Assembly (NCBI RefSeq): GCF_014898055.3
Contig: NW_023601433.1
Coordinates: 42,093,876-42,157,875 of the forward strand
Length of the DNA: 64,000 bases
DNA from: Talpa occidentalis
Taxonomy: Eukaryota; Chordata; Mammalia; Eulipotyphla; Talpidae
Direction: 5' to 3'
This document shows positions 11,801 to 22,963 of this stretch, piece after piece. Numbering within the stretch: the first letter of the stretch is position 1; every line of letters begins with the position of its first letter. A program made the translations under genes and the position numbers. The notes beneath the pieces are model-generated. The model made no database searches. It saw only the letters and a program-made list of their open reading frames with translations, and had not been told where the DNA came from.

Positions 11801-12129
11801 GTCGAGGTGGTGAATAAAGTAAAATGTAAAAACAAAAGCATGACACTAGGCGAGTTCCAGGACCTAACCTCAGGCAGCTAATCCAGACTTGGATTAGAGC
11901 TATGTAATTTTGAATATTATATAGAGGAAGTTTAGTACCCATTTTTTTTTTTTTGTCTCTCCTTTTTGACATCTCAGAAGAATTAGCCCAATCCTTACAT
12001 TTTAACCACTGGTGTGGTTTAAAAAAAAAAAAAATTGGGAGTAATGGCTTTACCTGGGCTTCTGCTTTTTCTTGCTTTATATAAATATCAACTTCATTTG
12101 TTAACTAACTCCCTGCCTGAGAAATCAAG

Positions 12130-12810
12130 GAGGTTTATATATACACCGTGGAAATACTACTCGGTGATCAAAAACGATATAAACTCATGCCATTTGCAGC
12201 AACGTGGATGAAGCTGCTACGTGAAATAAGCCAGAAGGAGAAAGATTACTACCAGATGGTTTCACTTACATGTGGAATATAGAGAAACCAAACAAAGGGT
12301 CAGACAAAGATAAACCTTAAAATAAACCCGGAAAGCTGGCCATAGGTCTCAGGCATCCAGGAGAGGATGAGGAGGGGGAAAAAGAGGGATGGAGTGAAAA
12401 CAGGGGTGGTCTGTTAAGGCCAGAGCTTTGTTGCTTTTTCACCAGGTTGGGACTTAGATGGCCTGCACCGTTCTCTCCTCCTGCGATGAGTAGTGTCCCC
12501 CTTTATGCTGCTTTGGGGTCTAAGCTCAAGGGAGTCTGTAAGGGGAGATGGGTGTGGAGGATGGGGTGAGGACAGGAAGGGGCAGTGGGTCTGGCAGGTC
12601 ACCCTCCCCTGCTGAGACGGCCCCAGATCTGGCTCTGAGCCCACCTGGTGGTCCCCAGACCTGGGTATGTGAAGCGGGGCCGGCTCTGCTGGATTCCCCT
12701 GGAGGGCTCTGGGTGCTCTTGGTTGGGGAGAGCTATGGTGACCACACCTGAGAGAAGTCCTATACTGTCAAAAAATTAACAAAGCTGTAAAATAATGGTG
12801 CTTCATTTAA
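12130..12810 (+). mobile_element. Old LINE-1 3' end (ORF2 end plus 3' UTR)
   Basis: Starts with the broken end of ORF2 (tatatacaccgtggaaatac, gcagcaacgtggatgaagct, gaaataagccagaaggagaa) and continues through the 3' UTR to gctatggtgaccacacctgag. The 3' end is shared with 32150-32370, showing an older LINE-1 subfamily. Many stops; not functional. Confidence 0.75.
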
Positions 12811-13859
12811 ATAAATAAGAACTCAAGCTGGTGTTTAACTGCATCACTTCCAAGAAGAGCAAGTGCTAATTCTGTTCAAAGGAGACTCATGGCAGCTCCT
12901 GGCCATGCTCAGTTCTGCAGCTCGATAGAGTAATTATCTCAAGGTGCTCTGGCTGCCGGAAGATCAGTCACAAAAGTTCCAAGGAAATAAGCCTTCAAAG
13001 AGGTCCTGGTAATAAATGACCAGTGAGCCACAGAGAGCTGGATGCAACACTGAGGCCAGGTGCCCTTAACTGATGGCTTGTGTGGAAATCCCGGAATCAA
13101 AGGAGGCTGAGGACTCAGATCACAAAAGCAAAAGAAAATGGCTGAATGAAGGCCACTGGATGCGCAGCTGGGCTTGCTGCTAGGAAGCCATTATTAACGA
13201 GGACTGTGTGAGTCTCAGTTCCCAAATTGGCCAACTGGCTCGGGGGGAAGAGGGGAAGGAAGCTAAATTCTTCTCATTTTCCTATAGCCCAGTTTAACAA
13301 CCATGCATCCTTCTAACGGGCAAGGAACTTTAGTCTCAGTCTTCACAGGGTGCCCCAGTCTCCCTAGGGTGACTTCACATTCCCCCCAGAACTTACTCAT
13401 GGTCAGAGTATGGGGCGGGGTGCCTTTCTGGTCCTGGAGGCATCTTTCCACCAGGCACCTATCAGGCACCCTCAATTGGGTGTGGGGTCTTGAGGCTGTG
13501 GCACTTGATGGACTTGGGTCCTGCCAGGATGCACAATGCTCACCTCAAGGCTGCCCATGACCACCTCTGTCTTGGGTACCAACTGACCGTTTTGTTCTAG
13601 AGTCTTCCTGACTCTTACTCCCCTCTCCTACCCACGCCCTAGCTAAGAGGCTTTGCAGCCTCCTGCTTCTGGCCAAGGCATTTCCCCCATGCCCTGAATT
13701 CTTTCCCAAATACTTGTGGAGACGAAATCTAGAGAGGATCTCTGACTGTGGTTGTGTCTGGTTTTTTTTTTTTTTTTAAACCTGCCACACACATCCCTCT
13801 GTAATAGGGGAAGCGTAGGTTAGTGTCTTAAAATGCCAAGAAGTCACATGTGTTTGAAG

Positions 13860-14590
13860 GTAAGGGAATGCAAAATGGAACAGCCACTTTCAGTTTGGCA
13901 GTTTCTTAAAAAACTAAATATATCATTATAAACAGTATAGCAGTTGTATTTGTTGGTGTCTACACAAGTGTTGAAAATGTATGTCCTCACAAAAAAACTT
14001 CACATGGTTATGATAGCAGCTTTTTCATAATTGCCAAAACTTGGAAGCAACCAAATGGTGGTATAGCCATACACAAATATTATTCAACACTGTCGTGACG
14101 TGAAGGGAGATGGAGAAAACTTAAATGCATATTACTGAGTGGAAGAAGACAATCTGAAAAGGCTAGAGACTGTAGTTCCAACTATGACATTCTAGAAAAG
14201 GCAAAATCATAGCATCAATAAGAAGGTAAGTGGTTGCCAGGGTTTAGGCAGAGAACAAAGGATTTTTCTTAATATATTTTACTTTTTATACAAATGTGTA
14301 ACATATAATGACATGCATCCACCATTACAGTATCACACAGAATAATTTCACTGCCATAAAAAACCTCTGAATATTTGTCCAAACAGGCTATGCAACACCC
14401 AAGAGTGAACCCCAGTGTAAACTATGGGCTTTGATGATGTGTCCAGAGAGGTTCATCTGCTGTCACTCTGGTGGAGGGTGTTGACAGTGGGGGCACTGTA
14501 CGTGGGAGTAGGGAGTATATGGGAGATCTCTGTATTTTTTTCTCAGTTTTGCTGTGAACCTAAAACTATTCTAAAAGATAAAGTATATGT
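13860..14590 (+). mobile_element. Very old LINE-1 relic
   Basis: Degraded ORF2 end: aacttggaagcaaccaaatg, agccatacacaaatattatt, then gataagaaggtaagtggttgccagg-type 3' UTR sequence and tgaacctaaaactattct at its end. Frameshifts throughout. Confidence 0.7.
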
Positions 14591-15217
14591 GAAAAGTTTT
14601 CAGAAGGTTGAAAAGCTTGCAAAAGAAGGTTGGGAAGAAAAGTATTGTCCTGGGCTAATGGAGAGAGACCGGGAAGGAGTGATAGTTCTGTGCTTTGTGT
14701 GAGTCACAGGGTCCACCTGCCAGAGGCATTGCTAGTTCCTCTACCAAGGCCACAGGCTACCTTTGCCTCATGAAGCCCTCACCTGACTTTTACTCCCTTC
14801 TTCATCAGCCCAGCAGCTGCCTGCATCAAGGGCATTCCAAGTCAGGTCCCTCTGAGAAGCTGCTTTTGAGACCAGTTACTTCCTCGGGTGCAGGAAAGTC
14901 AGCAACTTGTTACAGATTTTCCCAAGAACTGCGGCTTACGAACCGTCCACTTCTGGTGTTCAGGAATCTATTTGCAAATAACATTCTTTACCAAGACAAA
15001 TAACAGGTTGCTAAAGGTGAAAGGAAATAGTGATGGAGCCAAAGACAACAAAGAAAGCTTATTTCTCTGTCCTAATCCTAAAAATCTCACAGGAAGCAAA
15101 TGAAACTAGAAATGTACATACACACGTGGCTCTATAAACAATCTCTGTCTCTCCCACCGGCCCCCTCTCTCACACACACGCACATACTATAAAGTAAAAC
15201 ATTGATACTTTGGAACC
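14591..15217. other. Non-coding stretch, nothing recognised
   Basis: Unique-looking; two ~100-codon frames carry no recognisable domain. A short CT/CA-rich patch lies at about 15148-15184. Confidence 0.4.
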
Positions 15218-15227
15218 AAACCATCTT

Positions 15228-15344
15228 TTTTTTTTTTTTTTAATGGGCCCCTCTCCAGCAGCCGGGGAACGAACCGGCGCTGCAGAGGCTGCGGGCAGCC
15301 TCACAGCCCAGCGCTCAACTGCTGCGCCACCAGGGGAGGCCCCA
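15228..15344 (-). mobile_element. Short SINE copy: tRNA-like head only
   Basis: Only the 5' tRNA-like ~100 bp of the SINE is present (B box in antisense, gaacgaaccggc; head ccaccaggggaggcc), joined directly to a poly(T) run. TSD aaaccatctt at 15218-15227 and 15345-15354 shows that it was inserted in this short form rather than broken later. Confidence 0.88.
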
Positions 15345-15354
15345 AAACCATCTT

Positions 15355-15917
15355 ATTTTAAAAAACTTTAATTCTCCAAGAACGTGAAAATTAATGGTTT
15401 GGCCTCAGAATGTATATAGAAAAATTCATTCTTGTCAAATAGTACTAGGGGCTGAAGTATGACAGTATACGTCTCTTTCTTAATTAAAAATTACATTTTC
15501 TCTAACAGTAAGTCACTTTCTACTTGGTAAAACAAAAATAGCTTTACTGTTGAAGTAATGTCACATCAATGGGAGTTTGCATGGTCTAAAGAAGGCCATT
15601 ATCTTTCAATGGGTTCACACAGGACCCATAACTCCTTTCTTCCTGATTTCTCCCTATTGGAATGAGTCCTAGGATAGGCCAGCCCCTCTGGAGGCAGATA
15701 ACTTGCCTGGTTTCACAGGTTCACAGCTGGGCGAGGAATTTTTGCCTCAGGATGAATCATACCTTAAGTCTCACCCACACTGGATTTAGATATTTAGATG
15801 TTACTTTGGACTTAGAGTTGATGCTAGAATAGATTAAGACTCTGGGACTGTTGGGATGGGATGAATTAATTTTTCATGTAACAAGGACATGAATTTGAGG
15901 GGGTCCAGAAAGCAGAG
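15355..15917. other. Non-coding stretch, nothing recognised
   Basis: No supported feature. Confidence 0.4.
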
Positions 15918-16195
15918 TGCTATGGACTGAACTGTGCCCCATCCCCTCATGCCACACACATACATTCTGTTTTTGTTTGTTTAATATTTTATTTTATATA
16001 ATTCTTACATCATTTTTCATTTTTGCACAATGTATGCATTTTCATTTTGGTTATATTCCTCATACAATTGAATCCCCCCTTATTTTGACCCAAATCCTTC
16101 CTCTCCCCAACACCCCCCCCCACCCCGTAGTATGTCTCCGGTTTTTAGTTATTTGTTGATTTTGAAAAATACCATTCAGTATTTTTCTTTTTCTT

Positions 16196-16484
16196 TTTTT
16201 TTCAAAGATTTATTCATTTATTTGTTTGTTTATGCATGCAAGTACCGGGTACAGTCAGAAGCGCGGGAGGGTGAGAGAATTCACCAGAGCCAGAGCGGGG
16301 AGCAGAGCAGGCAGAAGGACCGAAGTACACTGCTGAAGGGAGCAGCGGGCGGCAGGAGAGGTCTGCGCGCCATGCGGGACCCTCCTCTGGTGGCCGGGGA
16401 GCAACTGGGGATGGAACCGGCCCCGCATAGACTGCGGGCAGCTTCGCAACCCAGCGCTCAAATGCTGCGCCACCGGGGAGGCCC
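16196..16484 (-). mobile_element. tRNA-derived SINE (Y) inside the LINE-1
   Basis: Reverse copy with an exact 16-bp TSD, tatttttctttttctt, at 16180-16195 and 16485-16500. The duplicated bases are LINE-1 sequence seen uninterrupted in the copies at 41160 and 49257. Confidence 0.96.
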
Positions 16485-16701
16485 TATTTTTCTTTTTCTT
16501 TCTGGTTTATTTTGCTGAACATGATCCCTCTAGCTCCATCCATGTTGCTGCAAACTGCACGTGTTTATCTTTTTTGATTGCTGAGTAATATTCCATGGTG
16601 TATATGTACCACATCTTCTTGATCCAGTCATCTATTTTTGGGCATTTGGGTTGTTTCCAAAGCTTAGCTATTGTAAACAGTGCTGCTATAACATAGGGGT
16701 A

Positions 16702-16988
16702 TGTAGGGTAAAGAAAATGTCAGGCTTTTCTGCCCTTCCGCCATCAGGATAGATGATGGATCCTTGTCCTGGGTGCATGCCTGATGGCGGGCACCTGAAG
16801 TGGGTCCACCTGAGCTAAGAGACTGATTTATAAGGGTGGTGCAGCAGAGTGTGGTGTGGTGGTAGTGCAGTGTCAAGGGTGGAGGAGTGGAGTGTACGGA
16901 GGAGAACAACGACTACAAACTACAGCGAAGAGCATGTGGCTGCTAGAACCATTCATAAACCTGCTCGGAATGGGTTGGTTGTTTTACA
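16702..16988 (+). mobile_element. Variant solo LTR inside the LINE-1 (copy 4)
   Basis: Starts tgtagggtaaag and ends gttttaca. The first ~150 bases match the U3 of copies 1-3 up to the TATA-like ttataagggtgg; the remaining ~140 bases are unrelated to those copies. Flanking gggta / gggtg (16697-16701, 16989-16993) is a 5-bp TSD with one mismatch within LINE-1 sequence. Confidence 0.9.
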
Positions 16989-17439
16989 GGGTGTAAGTGC
17001 CCTTTTGAATTCATATTTCTATATCATTTGGGTAAATACCTAGGAATGGAATTGCTGGATCATATGGAAGCTCTATTTTTAGTAGGTTGAGGAATCTCCA
17101 CACAGCTCTCTATGGTGGTTGGACCAGTTTGTACTTCCACCAGCAGTGGGGTAGAGTTCCTTTTTGTCCACATCCTCGCCAACACTTATTGTCACAGAAT
17201 GTAACTGTGTTTGGAGAGAGGGACTTTAAACAATAATTTATGGGGATGTGGGTGGGTTCTCATCCAATATGGCTGGTGTTCTTAGAAAAAGACATTAAGG
17301 CGTATACACACACGCCGAGTTAAGGCCTGTGAAGGCACAATGAGATGGTGGCCAACTGCAAGTCAGGGGAGGACCTCAGAAGAAACCAACGCTACATTTT
17401 GGACTCTAGACTTCTAGAATTGTGAGAAAAAGAAATGTC

Positions 17440-17698
17440 TGTTGTTATTTTTTAGGATTTATTTATGCGTACAAGAACTGGGGTACAGGCCAGAGGTGCG
17501 GGGGTTGAAAGGATTCACCAGAGACAGAGTGGGAAGCAGAACAGGCAGATCTACTGAAATACACTGCTGGGGGAGCAGCAGATAAGACTGGAGAGGTCTG
17601 CTGCGCCATGTGTGGGTCACCTCCCTGGCCAGGGATCGAACTCGTTCTGTGGTGGCTGAGGTTGTGTCTTAACCCCTTGCACCACCAGGGAGGCCCCC
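17440..17698 (-). mobile_element. tRNA-derived SINE (O) at the end of the MLT1-like LTR
   Basis: Older-subtype reverse copy (ggtacaggccagaggtgcgg). Short direct repeat aaatgtc at 17433-17439 and 17699-17705. Confidence 0.9.
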
Positions 17699-17789
17699 AA
17701 ATGTCCTCTGTGAGGCCAGAGGAGAGACCACAGCCAGCGGTTATGTCAAATGTGGGTCAAAGGGTCACAAACCCTCTTCCCCTGCTGGG

Positions 17790-18307
17790 GGAGGACCTGA
17801 CCTTGTTAACCACTTGACTCAGTTACCTTGTATCACAGCTAAACCAACTTGCTGTGAACTTAGTGGCTTAAAGCAATTAAGCTTATCGTGTTATGGTTCT
17901 GGAGGTCAGATGTCTGGAATGGACCTCTCTGGGCTAAAATTACGGTCTTGACAGAATTGTGGTTTTTTCTGGAGGCTCTCAGGGGAAAAGCCACAGCCTT
18001 TAGTGGCTGCCCACGTTCTTTGATTCATGGCCACCTTCCCTCTTCAAAGCCAGCAGTTTTGCATCTTCAGATATCTGCCTCTGACCCTGACTCCCCTACC
18101 TCCCTCTTTCTCTTCGAAGAACACTTGTGGTTATGTTGGGCCCACCCAGATAATCCAGGAGAATCTTGCTGTCTTGGCATCAGCTAATTAGCAGCATCAA
18201 TTCCCTCTACTATCTTAATTCCCTTTTTTATATAACATAAAATGTTCACAGGTTCTTGGAATTAGGACATGAGCATCTTTGAGAAGTCATTTATTTTGCC
18301 TACCACA
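17790..18307 (-). mobile_element. MaLR/MLT1-like LTR, reverse
   Basis: Contains gttctggaggtcagatgtct, gttgggcccacccagataat and a closing ttattttgcctaccaca. The same family is forward at 4868-5244. Left boundary approximate. Confidence 0.6.
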
Positions 18308-18379
18308 CCCTGGAAGCCAAATAAAATGGTATATGCCAACTCCATTGTCAGACAGCATTGTTCATGATAAAGATGCCCC

Positions 18380-18778
18380 TGTGGAGGGGCAGGAATGGGC
18401 CACAATGCAGGTTTTCTATGATTCCGCAGACCGGGTTAAGGGGGAGTCAGAGTCCTCAGTGGCTTTTGCAGGTCTTTTATTTAGATATACCAGGCATATG
18501 GCAGGCAGGGGTGCTGGGGGGCCGGGAGGCTGGCAGTACTCCCAGCCCCCAGCAAGTCTTCATTCTATCCGGGCTCTCTCTGGCGTTCTCTCTGCTTCCA
18601 TTCATTCTTGGCTTCTCCTGGCGTCCCCGTGACACCGCCCTTATAAACTCAGTCTCTCAGCCCAGGTGTACCCACTTCAGGTGCCCACCATCAGGCATGC
18701 ATTCAGGACCGCAGGGTTCCCTCATCTATCCTAATGGCGGGAGGACAGAAAAGCCTGATACTTTTTCCTTACCCTACA
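18380..18778 (-). mobile_element. Solo LTR of the endogenous retrovirus family (copy 5)
   Basis: On the minus strand it starts TGTAGGGTAAGG and ends CCACA, with the family's TATA-like block (antisense gcccttataaactcag). Flanking gcccc / ccctg do not match exactly. It separates two MaLR-like pieces (ending 18307 and starting about 18868). Confidence 0.88.
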
Positions 18779-18867
18779 CCCTGACATACAAATGACATGT
18801 GAACTGGGGCAATTATATGCAGTGATCTTCAGACACCTAATGGTTTATAGACTTTATGGTCTCAATC

Positions 18868-18975
18868 TCAATTGCCTTCTTAAAAGACTCTCTCCAAATA
18901 CAGTCAAATGGGGGGTTAGGGTTTTAACTTATAGACTTGAGGAGGACACAACTTGGTCCATATCAGGAACCAATC
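18868..18975 (-). repeat. MLT1-like LTR fragment
   Basis: tctctccaaatacagtcaaa, ggttagggttttaac and ggacacaacttggtccat correspond to the reverse 5' end of an MLT1-type LTR. Confidence 0.55.
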
Positions 18976-20015
18976 CTTACATTTGTAAATACTTCACATT
19001 TAACAACTTTTCACAGATACTGTCAATGCTCAATCTGTTAGTATTTGAGACTGGGACACAGCGTGTTTAGGTGATTTGCCTGAGTTTGCCTGGAAAGTTA
19101 ATGATAGAGAATCCTCTTCCCCTGTTCTACTCCCTAAACACAGTCCAAACACTTGGCAACACCTGTCTATGTGACCTTGGGAATCACGTCCCACCCCTCA
19201 GGCTTTATATGACCCCAAGTTCCAGACGGCTGTCCAGACTGCATCTGCTTACTAGCACCACATATTTAAGGCTCTCTGCCCTATGGGTAACGTGAATTTT
19301 AATCTCTCATCTCTTCCATTGCTCCTAAACTTTGAGAGAGACACATGGCGGGCATTGAAAGGAAGAGAAAAATAACAGTAAGAATTTAAGACAGGGACAT
19401 TATCCAAGAAAGCAAGGAAGTAGTCAAAATATGATGAAGACATATGGGAAAGATAGAAACCAGCTTGAAGGGGCTCCATGTGGCCAAGTCTAGGACAGTA
19501 TATGAATCAATATGATAAGTGATAGTAATGAATATTAGCCCTTTGAATAAATAGGAAACTATGGGCCCCTCCTGATACCAATCCATAAATAATTCTGTTG
19601 AAAAAGTCTAACTTTTAGAGTAGAAAAATTTAGCAGACATCACCTTAGTCAAGTCATGAAAATAAACATCAGTAATGGGACAAACTGAAGTCTTGTTTCA
19701 CCTGATAGGCAAGAATGACAAATACTTAAATTCCATAACATAACATAAAACAAGTCCAAATTGAGGGGCATTTCAAGACATAACTACTTGTAACATATAG
19801 TTCTGAATTAGATCCTGTGGCTGTAAAGGACAGTGCTGGCACAGTTGGTAGAACTTGAGTGGTGTCTGGAGGGTTAGACGGTGGTGTTTTCAGTGTTTCC
19901 TTCCTGATGTTGATGACTGTGGTGGGTTATATAAGAGAATTGTCCTTGTTTGTGGGAAATACCAAGTGTTCTGGGCAAACAGGGAATCAGATTGGCAAAC
20001 TCACACTCAGGTGGA
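18976..20015. repeat. Old repeat-like relics, family not assigned
   Basis: 18980-19120 looks MIR-like (ttaggtgatttgcctgagtt). About 19330-20010 contains phrases I know from ancient mammalian repeats (aagtccaaattgaggggca, tatataagagaattgtcctt) but cannot name with confidence. No coding potential. Confidence 0.35.
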
Positions 20016-20029
20016 TCAGGAAAAACATT

Positions 20030-20866
20030 GTTTTTTTAATATTTAATTTAATTTATTTATATATATTTTATAACATTGTTCATTTTTGTACAATGTTTGC
20101 TTTCTCCTGTCAGGTGTAGTCCCCATAGAATTCCCACCACCAATTCACCCGTGCACTATCGCCATAGTCCCTTGTGCTCTTCCCACCCTTGTTCTGATCC
20201 CTCTCCTTCCACCTCCCTCACAGAATGTCTCTGATTTATAGTTGCCTGCCTCTTCTTTTGTTATTATTTTCCCCTGATCCCTTATTTGCTTCCCCTATAT
20301 TCCTCCTATAAGTGAAACCATCTGACATTTTTCTTTTTCCTTCTGGCTTATTTCACTGAGCATAATCCCTTCTAGCTCCATCCATGTTGCTGCAAATGGC
20401 ATGAGTTTATCTTTTTTGATTGCTGAATAGTATTCCATTGTGCATATATACCACATCTTCTTTTTTTTTTTATATATATATTTTTATAGAGGCATGTTTT
20501 ATTTATTTGTTTGTTTGTTTTTGTTTATACATGCACTGGGTACAGTCAGAAGCGCGGGAGGGTGAGAGAATTCACCAGAGCCAGAGCGGGGAGCAGAGCA
20601 GGCAGAAACATCGAAGTACACTGCTGAGGGGAGCAGCGGGCGGCAGGAGAGGTCTGCGCGCCATGTGGGACCCTCCTCCGGTGGCCGGGGAGCAGCCGGG
20701 GATTGAACCGGCGCCGCAGAGGCCGCGGGCAGCTTCGCAACCCAGCGCTCAACCGCTGTGCCACCCGGGAGGCCCTATACCACATCTTCTTGATCCAATC
20801 ATATATTTTTGAGCATTTGGGTTGTTTCCATATCTTACTTATTATAAATAGTGCCAATAGGTATAT
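20030..20866 (-). mobile_element. LINE-1 fragment, 3'-UTR type B, with a nested SINE
   Basis: Reverse LINE-1 whose 3' UTR (antisense tgtagtccccatagaattcc, catagtcccttgtgctcttc) matches the copy at 24578 and the forward piece at 48662. An approximate TSD, (g/a)aaaacatt, flanks it. A SINE lies at 20463-20775. Confidence 0.88.
20463..20775 (-). mobile_element. tRNA-derived SINE (Y, extended tail) inside a LINE-1
   Basis: Exact 16-bp TSD tataccacatcttctt at 20447-20462 and 20776-20791. Read on its own strand, the tail after the AAAT repeats is ACATGCCTCTATAAAAA followed by TA repeats and poly(A), like the copy at 6007. Confidence 0.96.
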
Positions 20867-20989
20867 GAAAACATTCTTTGTACTTCATGTGCAACCTTTC
20901 TGTAAACTTAAGTCACAAAATTTTAATGTTAAAGCAATTTTCAAAAAAGTAAATGATGCCAAATTTCCCAGTCGTCTCTCAATTTCATT

Positions 20990-21905
20990 AGTATTTAGGC
21001 AAATGAATATGAAAATTACAATGGGTACTTTTTCACACCCACTAGGATGGCTATAATCCCAAAAACTGTGGGCAAGGATGTGGAAAATTTGGAGGCCCCA
21101 TACATCACTTGTGGAAATATAAAAGGGTTCAAAGCAGATACTAAAAGAAATACAGGTATGTGCATGTTCAAAGCAGCACTATTCACCATAGCCAAAAAGT
21201 GGAAAATCAAAAAAGATGATGAATGGGTGAAAATGCGGTATATCCTTACAGTGGAATGTTGTTCAGCCATAACAAAAAAAAACCTGATACGTGCTGCTGA
21301 GTCATGCCACAATCATAAGTGAAATAAGTCCAACACAAAGGGTCATGGTTGTAAGAGTCCGTTGATATGAAATGTCCAAATAGGCAAATCCATAGAGACT
21401 GGATTGGTGAGTGCTCTGGGCTATGGGAGGTAAAAAGGAAGAGAAATGCTTAATGAACACATCATTTTAGTAGTGATGGAAATAAATGTATTGGAGTGAA
21501 ATAAAGTGGTGGTTGCCTATTGTTGTAAGTGTGCGAAATGTTCTGAGCTGTTTGCCTTCAAATGGTTAATTTTGTGTTAATATCACCTCAATTTTATTTA
21601 TTTATTTTAAAAACTTATTTCTTTTAAAGATTTATTTATTTATGCATACAAGAACTGAGGTACAGGCCAGAGGTGTAGGGGGCCTAAGAGGATTCATCAG
21701 AGACAGATGGAGAGCAGAACAGGCAGATTGACTGAAACACACTGCTGAGGGGAGCAGCAGATGAGTCAGAAGAGGTCTGCTGTGCCATGTGGGTAGCTCC
21801 CTGGCGGGGATCGAACTCGTGCTGCAGTGGCTGCAGACAGCTTCATAGGTTGTGTCTCAACCCTATGTGCCACCAGGGAGGCCCCAATTTTGCCTCAATT
21901 TTTTA
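20990..21905 (+). mobile_element. Very old LINE-1 relic with a SINE near its end
   Basis: Degraded ORF2 end (cacacccactaggatggcta, aaagcagcactattcaccat, agtggaatgttgttcagcca) and 3' UTR (ggtaaaaaggaagag, tggttaattttgtgttaata). A SINE sits at about 21596-21884. Confidence 0.75.
21596..21884 (-). mobile_element. tRNA-derived SINE (O) in old LINE-1
   Basis: Older-subtype reverse copy with B box antisense ggatcgaactcgtgc. Direct repeats cctcaatttt (21586-21595, 21893-21902) and caatttt (immediately flanking) mark the target; the exact TSD is ambiguous. Confidence 0.9.
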
Positions 21906-22685
21906 AAATGTAATCTTTTTCATTTAGGGGTAACATTTTTGCTCTTCCATAGGTGCACATGTTTTATTCACCCTCCACCAAACCATTGGTGCCAATACCA
22001 TTCCTGCCTCCCCTGTTCTCCCATCCTCATCTCCTCATCTCTCCCCTCCCCTTCCTCTGGTAACCATAAATTCTTCCACTAAGACCAAAATTTATTCCTG
22101 CTGTAGTCCTTTTTTTTTTTAATTCAAGCACTTTGATGTAAATTTTTTGTATTTAAAAGAAATGAGAATATGATAAGAGGTAAAATGCAATTGCCAGTAG
22201 CATGACCCATGAGAAACTATTTCCTGTAACTGGTCCCAGAGGATGGAACCCCCTCATCCTAATTGGACAGCTTGGTCTGGCTGCCAAGACTGTTGTTTCC
22301 CAGTCAGGCAGAGATGGGCCCTAGCATTTGAAACCCACATCAGAGTGGACCGCCTGCTTGGGGGAAGGGGCAGGAGAAACCCTCCAGGGGAGGGGCGCTG
22401 CATTGAGATTCTTGGTAGCTTATGGGTCTTGCTCCATACTCAAACCCTAGCAAGTTGACGGGTGACTGAGAAACAGTACTGGTGGGAGAATAAGGGGTCT
22501 GCTGTGAGGGCAGAATGGATGAACTCATCCGCATGAAGTCATTCTCACCAAAGTGCATGACCCACTAAATTTGTGCTGGTATTTTTGAATACGTAGTGTT
22601 TAATGTACAATGTCAGTAGTCTAGTTAATTCATGGAATGGGCTGTCTGTGTGGTTATCTGTATAGATGGCTATTTCCCAGAGAAT
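21906..22685. other. Non-coding stretch, probable old LINE relic at its start
   Basis: 21900-22100 has a C-rich LINE 3'-UTR look (gttctcccatcctcatctcc). The rest shows no supported feature. Confidence 0.35.
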
Positions 22686-22702
22686 AAGCTCTACATTTTA
22701 TT

Positions 22703-22963
22703 TTTTTTTTTAAGATTTATTTATACAAGAGCTGGGTACAGGCCAGAGGCATGGGAGGGTGAGAGGATTCACCAGAGACAGGGTGGGGAACAGAACAGGC
22801 AGACTGACTGAAATACACTGCTAAGGAGAGCAGGGGGCGAGAAAGGAGAGGTCTGCCGCACCATGTGGTTATCTCCCTGGCCAGCTGGGAATCGAACCCG
22901 CGCTGCAGGGTCTGCGGACAGCTTCAGAACACTGCACAACCTGCTGCACCAATGGGGAGGCCC
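22703..22963 (-). mobile_element. tRNA-derived SINE (O)
   Basis: Reverse copy with an exact 17-bp TSD aagctctacattttatt at 22686-22702 and 22964-22980. Confidence 0.94.

Larger units (their letters stand above)
15970..17192 (-). mobile_element. Young-type LINE-1, 5'-truncated, carrying a SINE and an ERV LTR
   Basis: Reverse-oriented LINE-1 3' end: antisense 3' UTR (tttgcacaatgtatgcattt, cccttattttgacccaaatc), then the ORF2 end (tgctgagtaatattccatgg, gttggaccagtttgtacttc). It is interrupted at 16196-16484 by a SINE and at 16702-16988 by a solo LTR. No clear TSD against the surrounding MLT1 was found. Confidence 0.9.
15918..17439 (+). mobile_element. MLT1-like LTR broken apart by nested insertions
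   Basis: The left piece (15918-15969) reads tgctatggactgaactgtgc, the start of an MLT1-type LTR. The right piece (about 17193-17439) resumes with agaatgtaactgtgtttgg, catccaatatggctggtgtt and agaattgtgagaaa. The ~1.2 kb between is a LINE-1 that itself contains a SINE and an ERV LTR. Confidence 0.75.
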
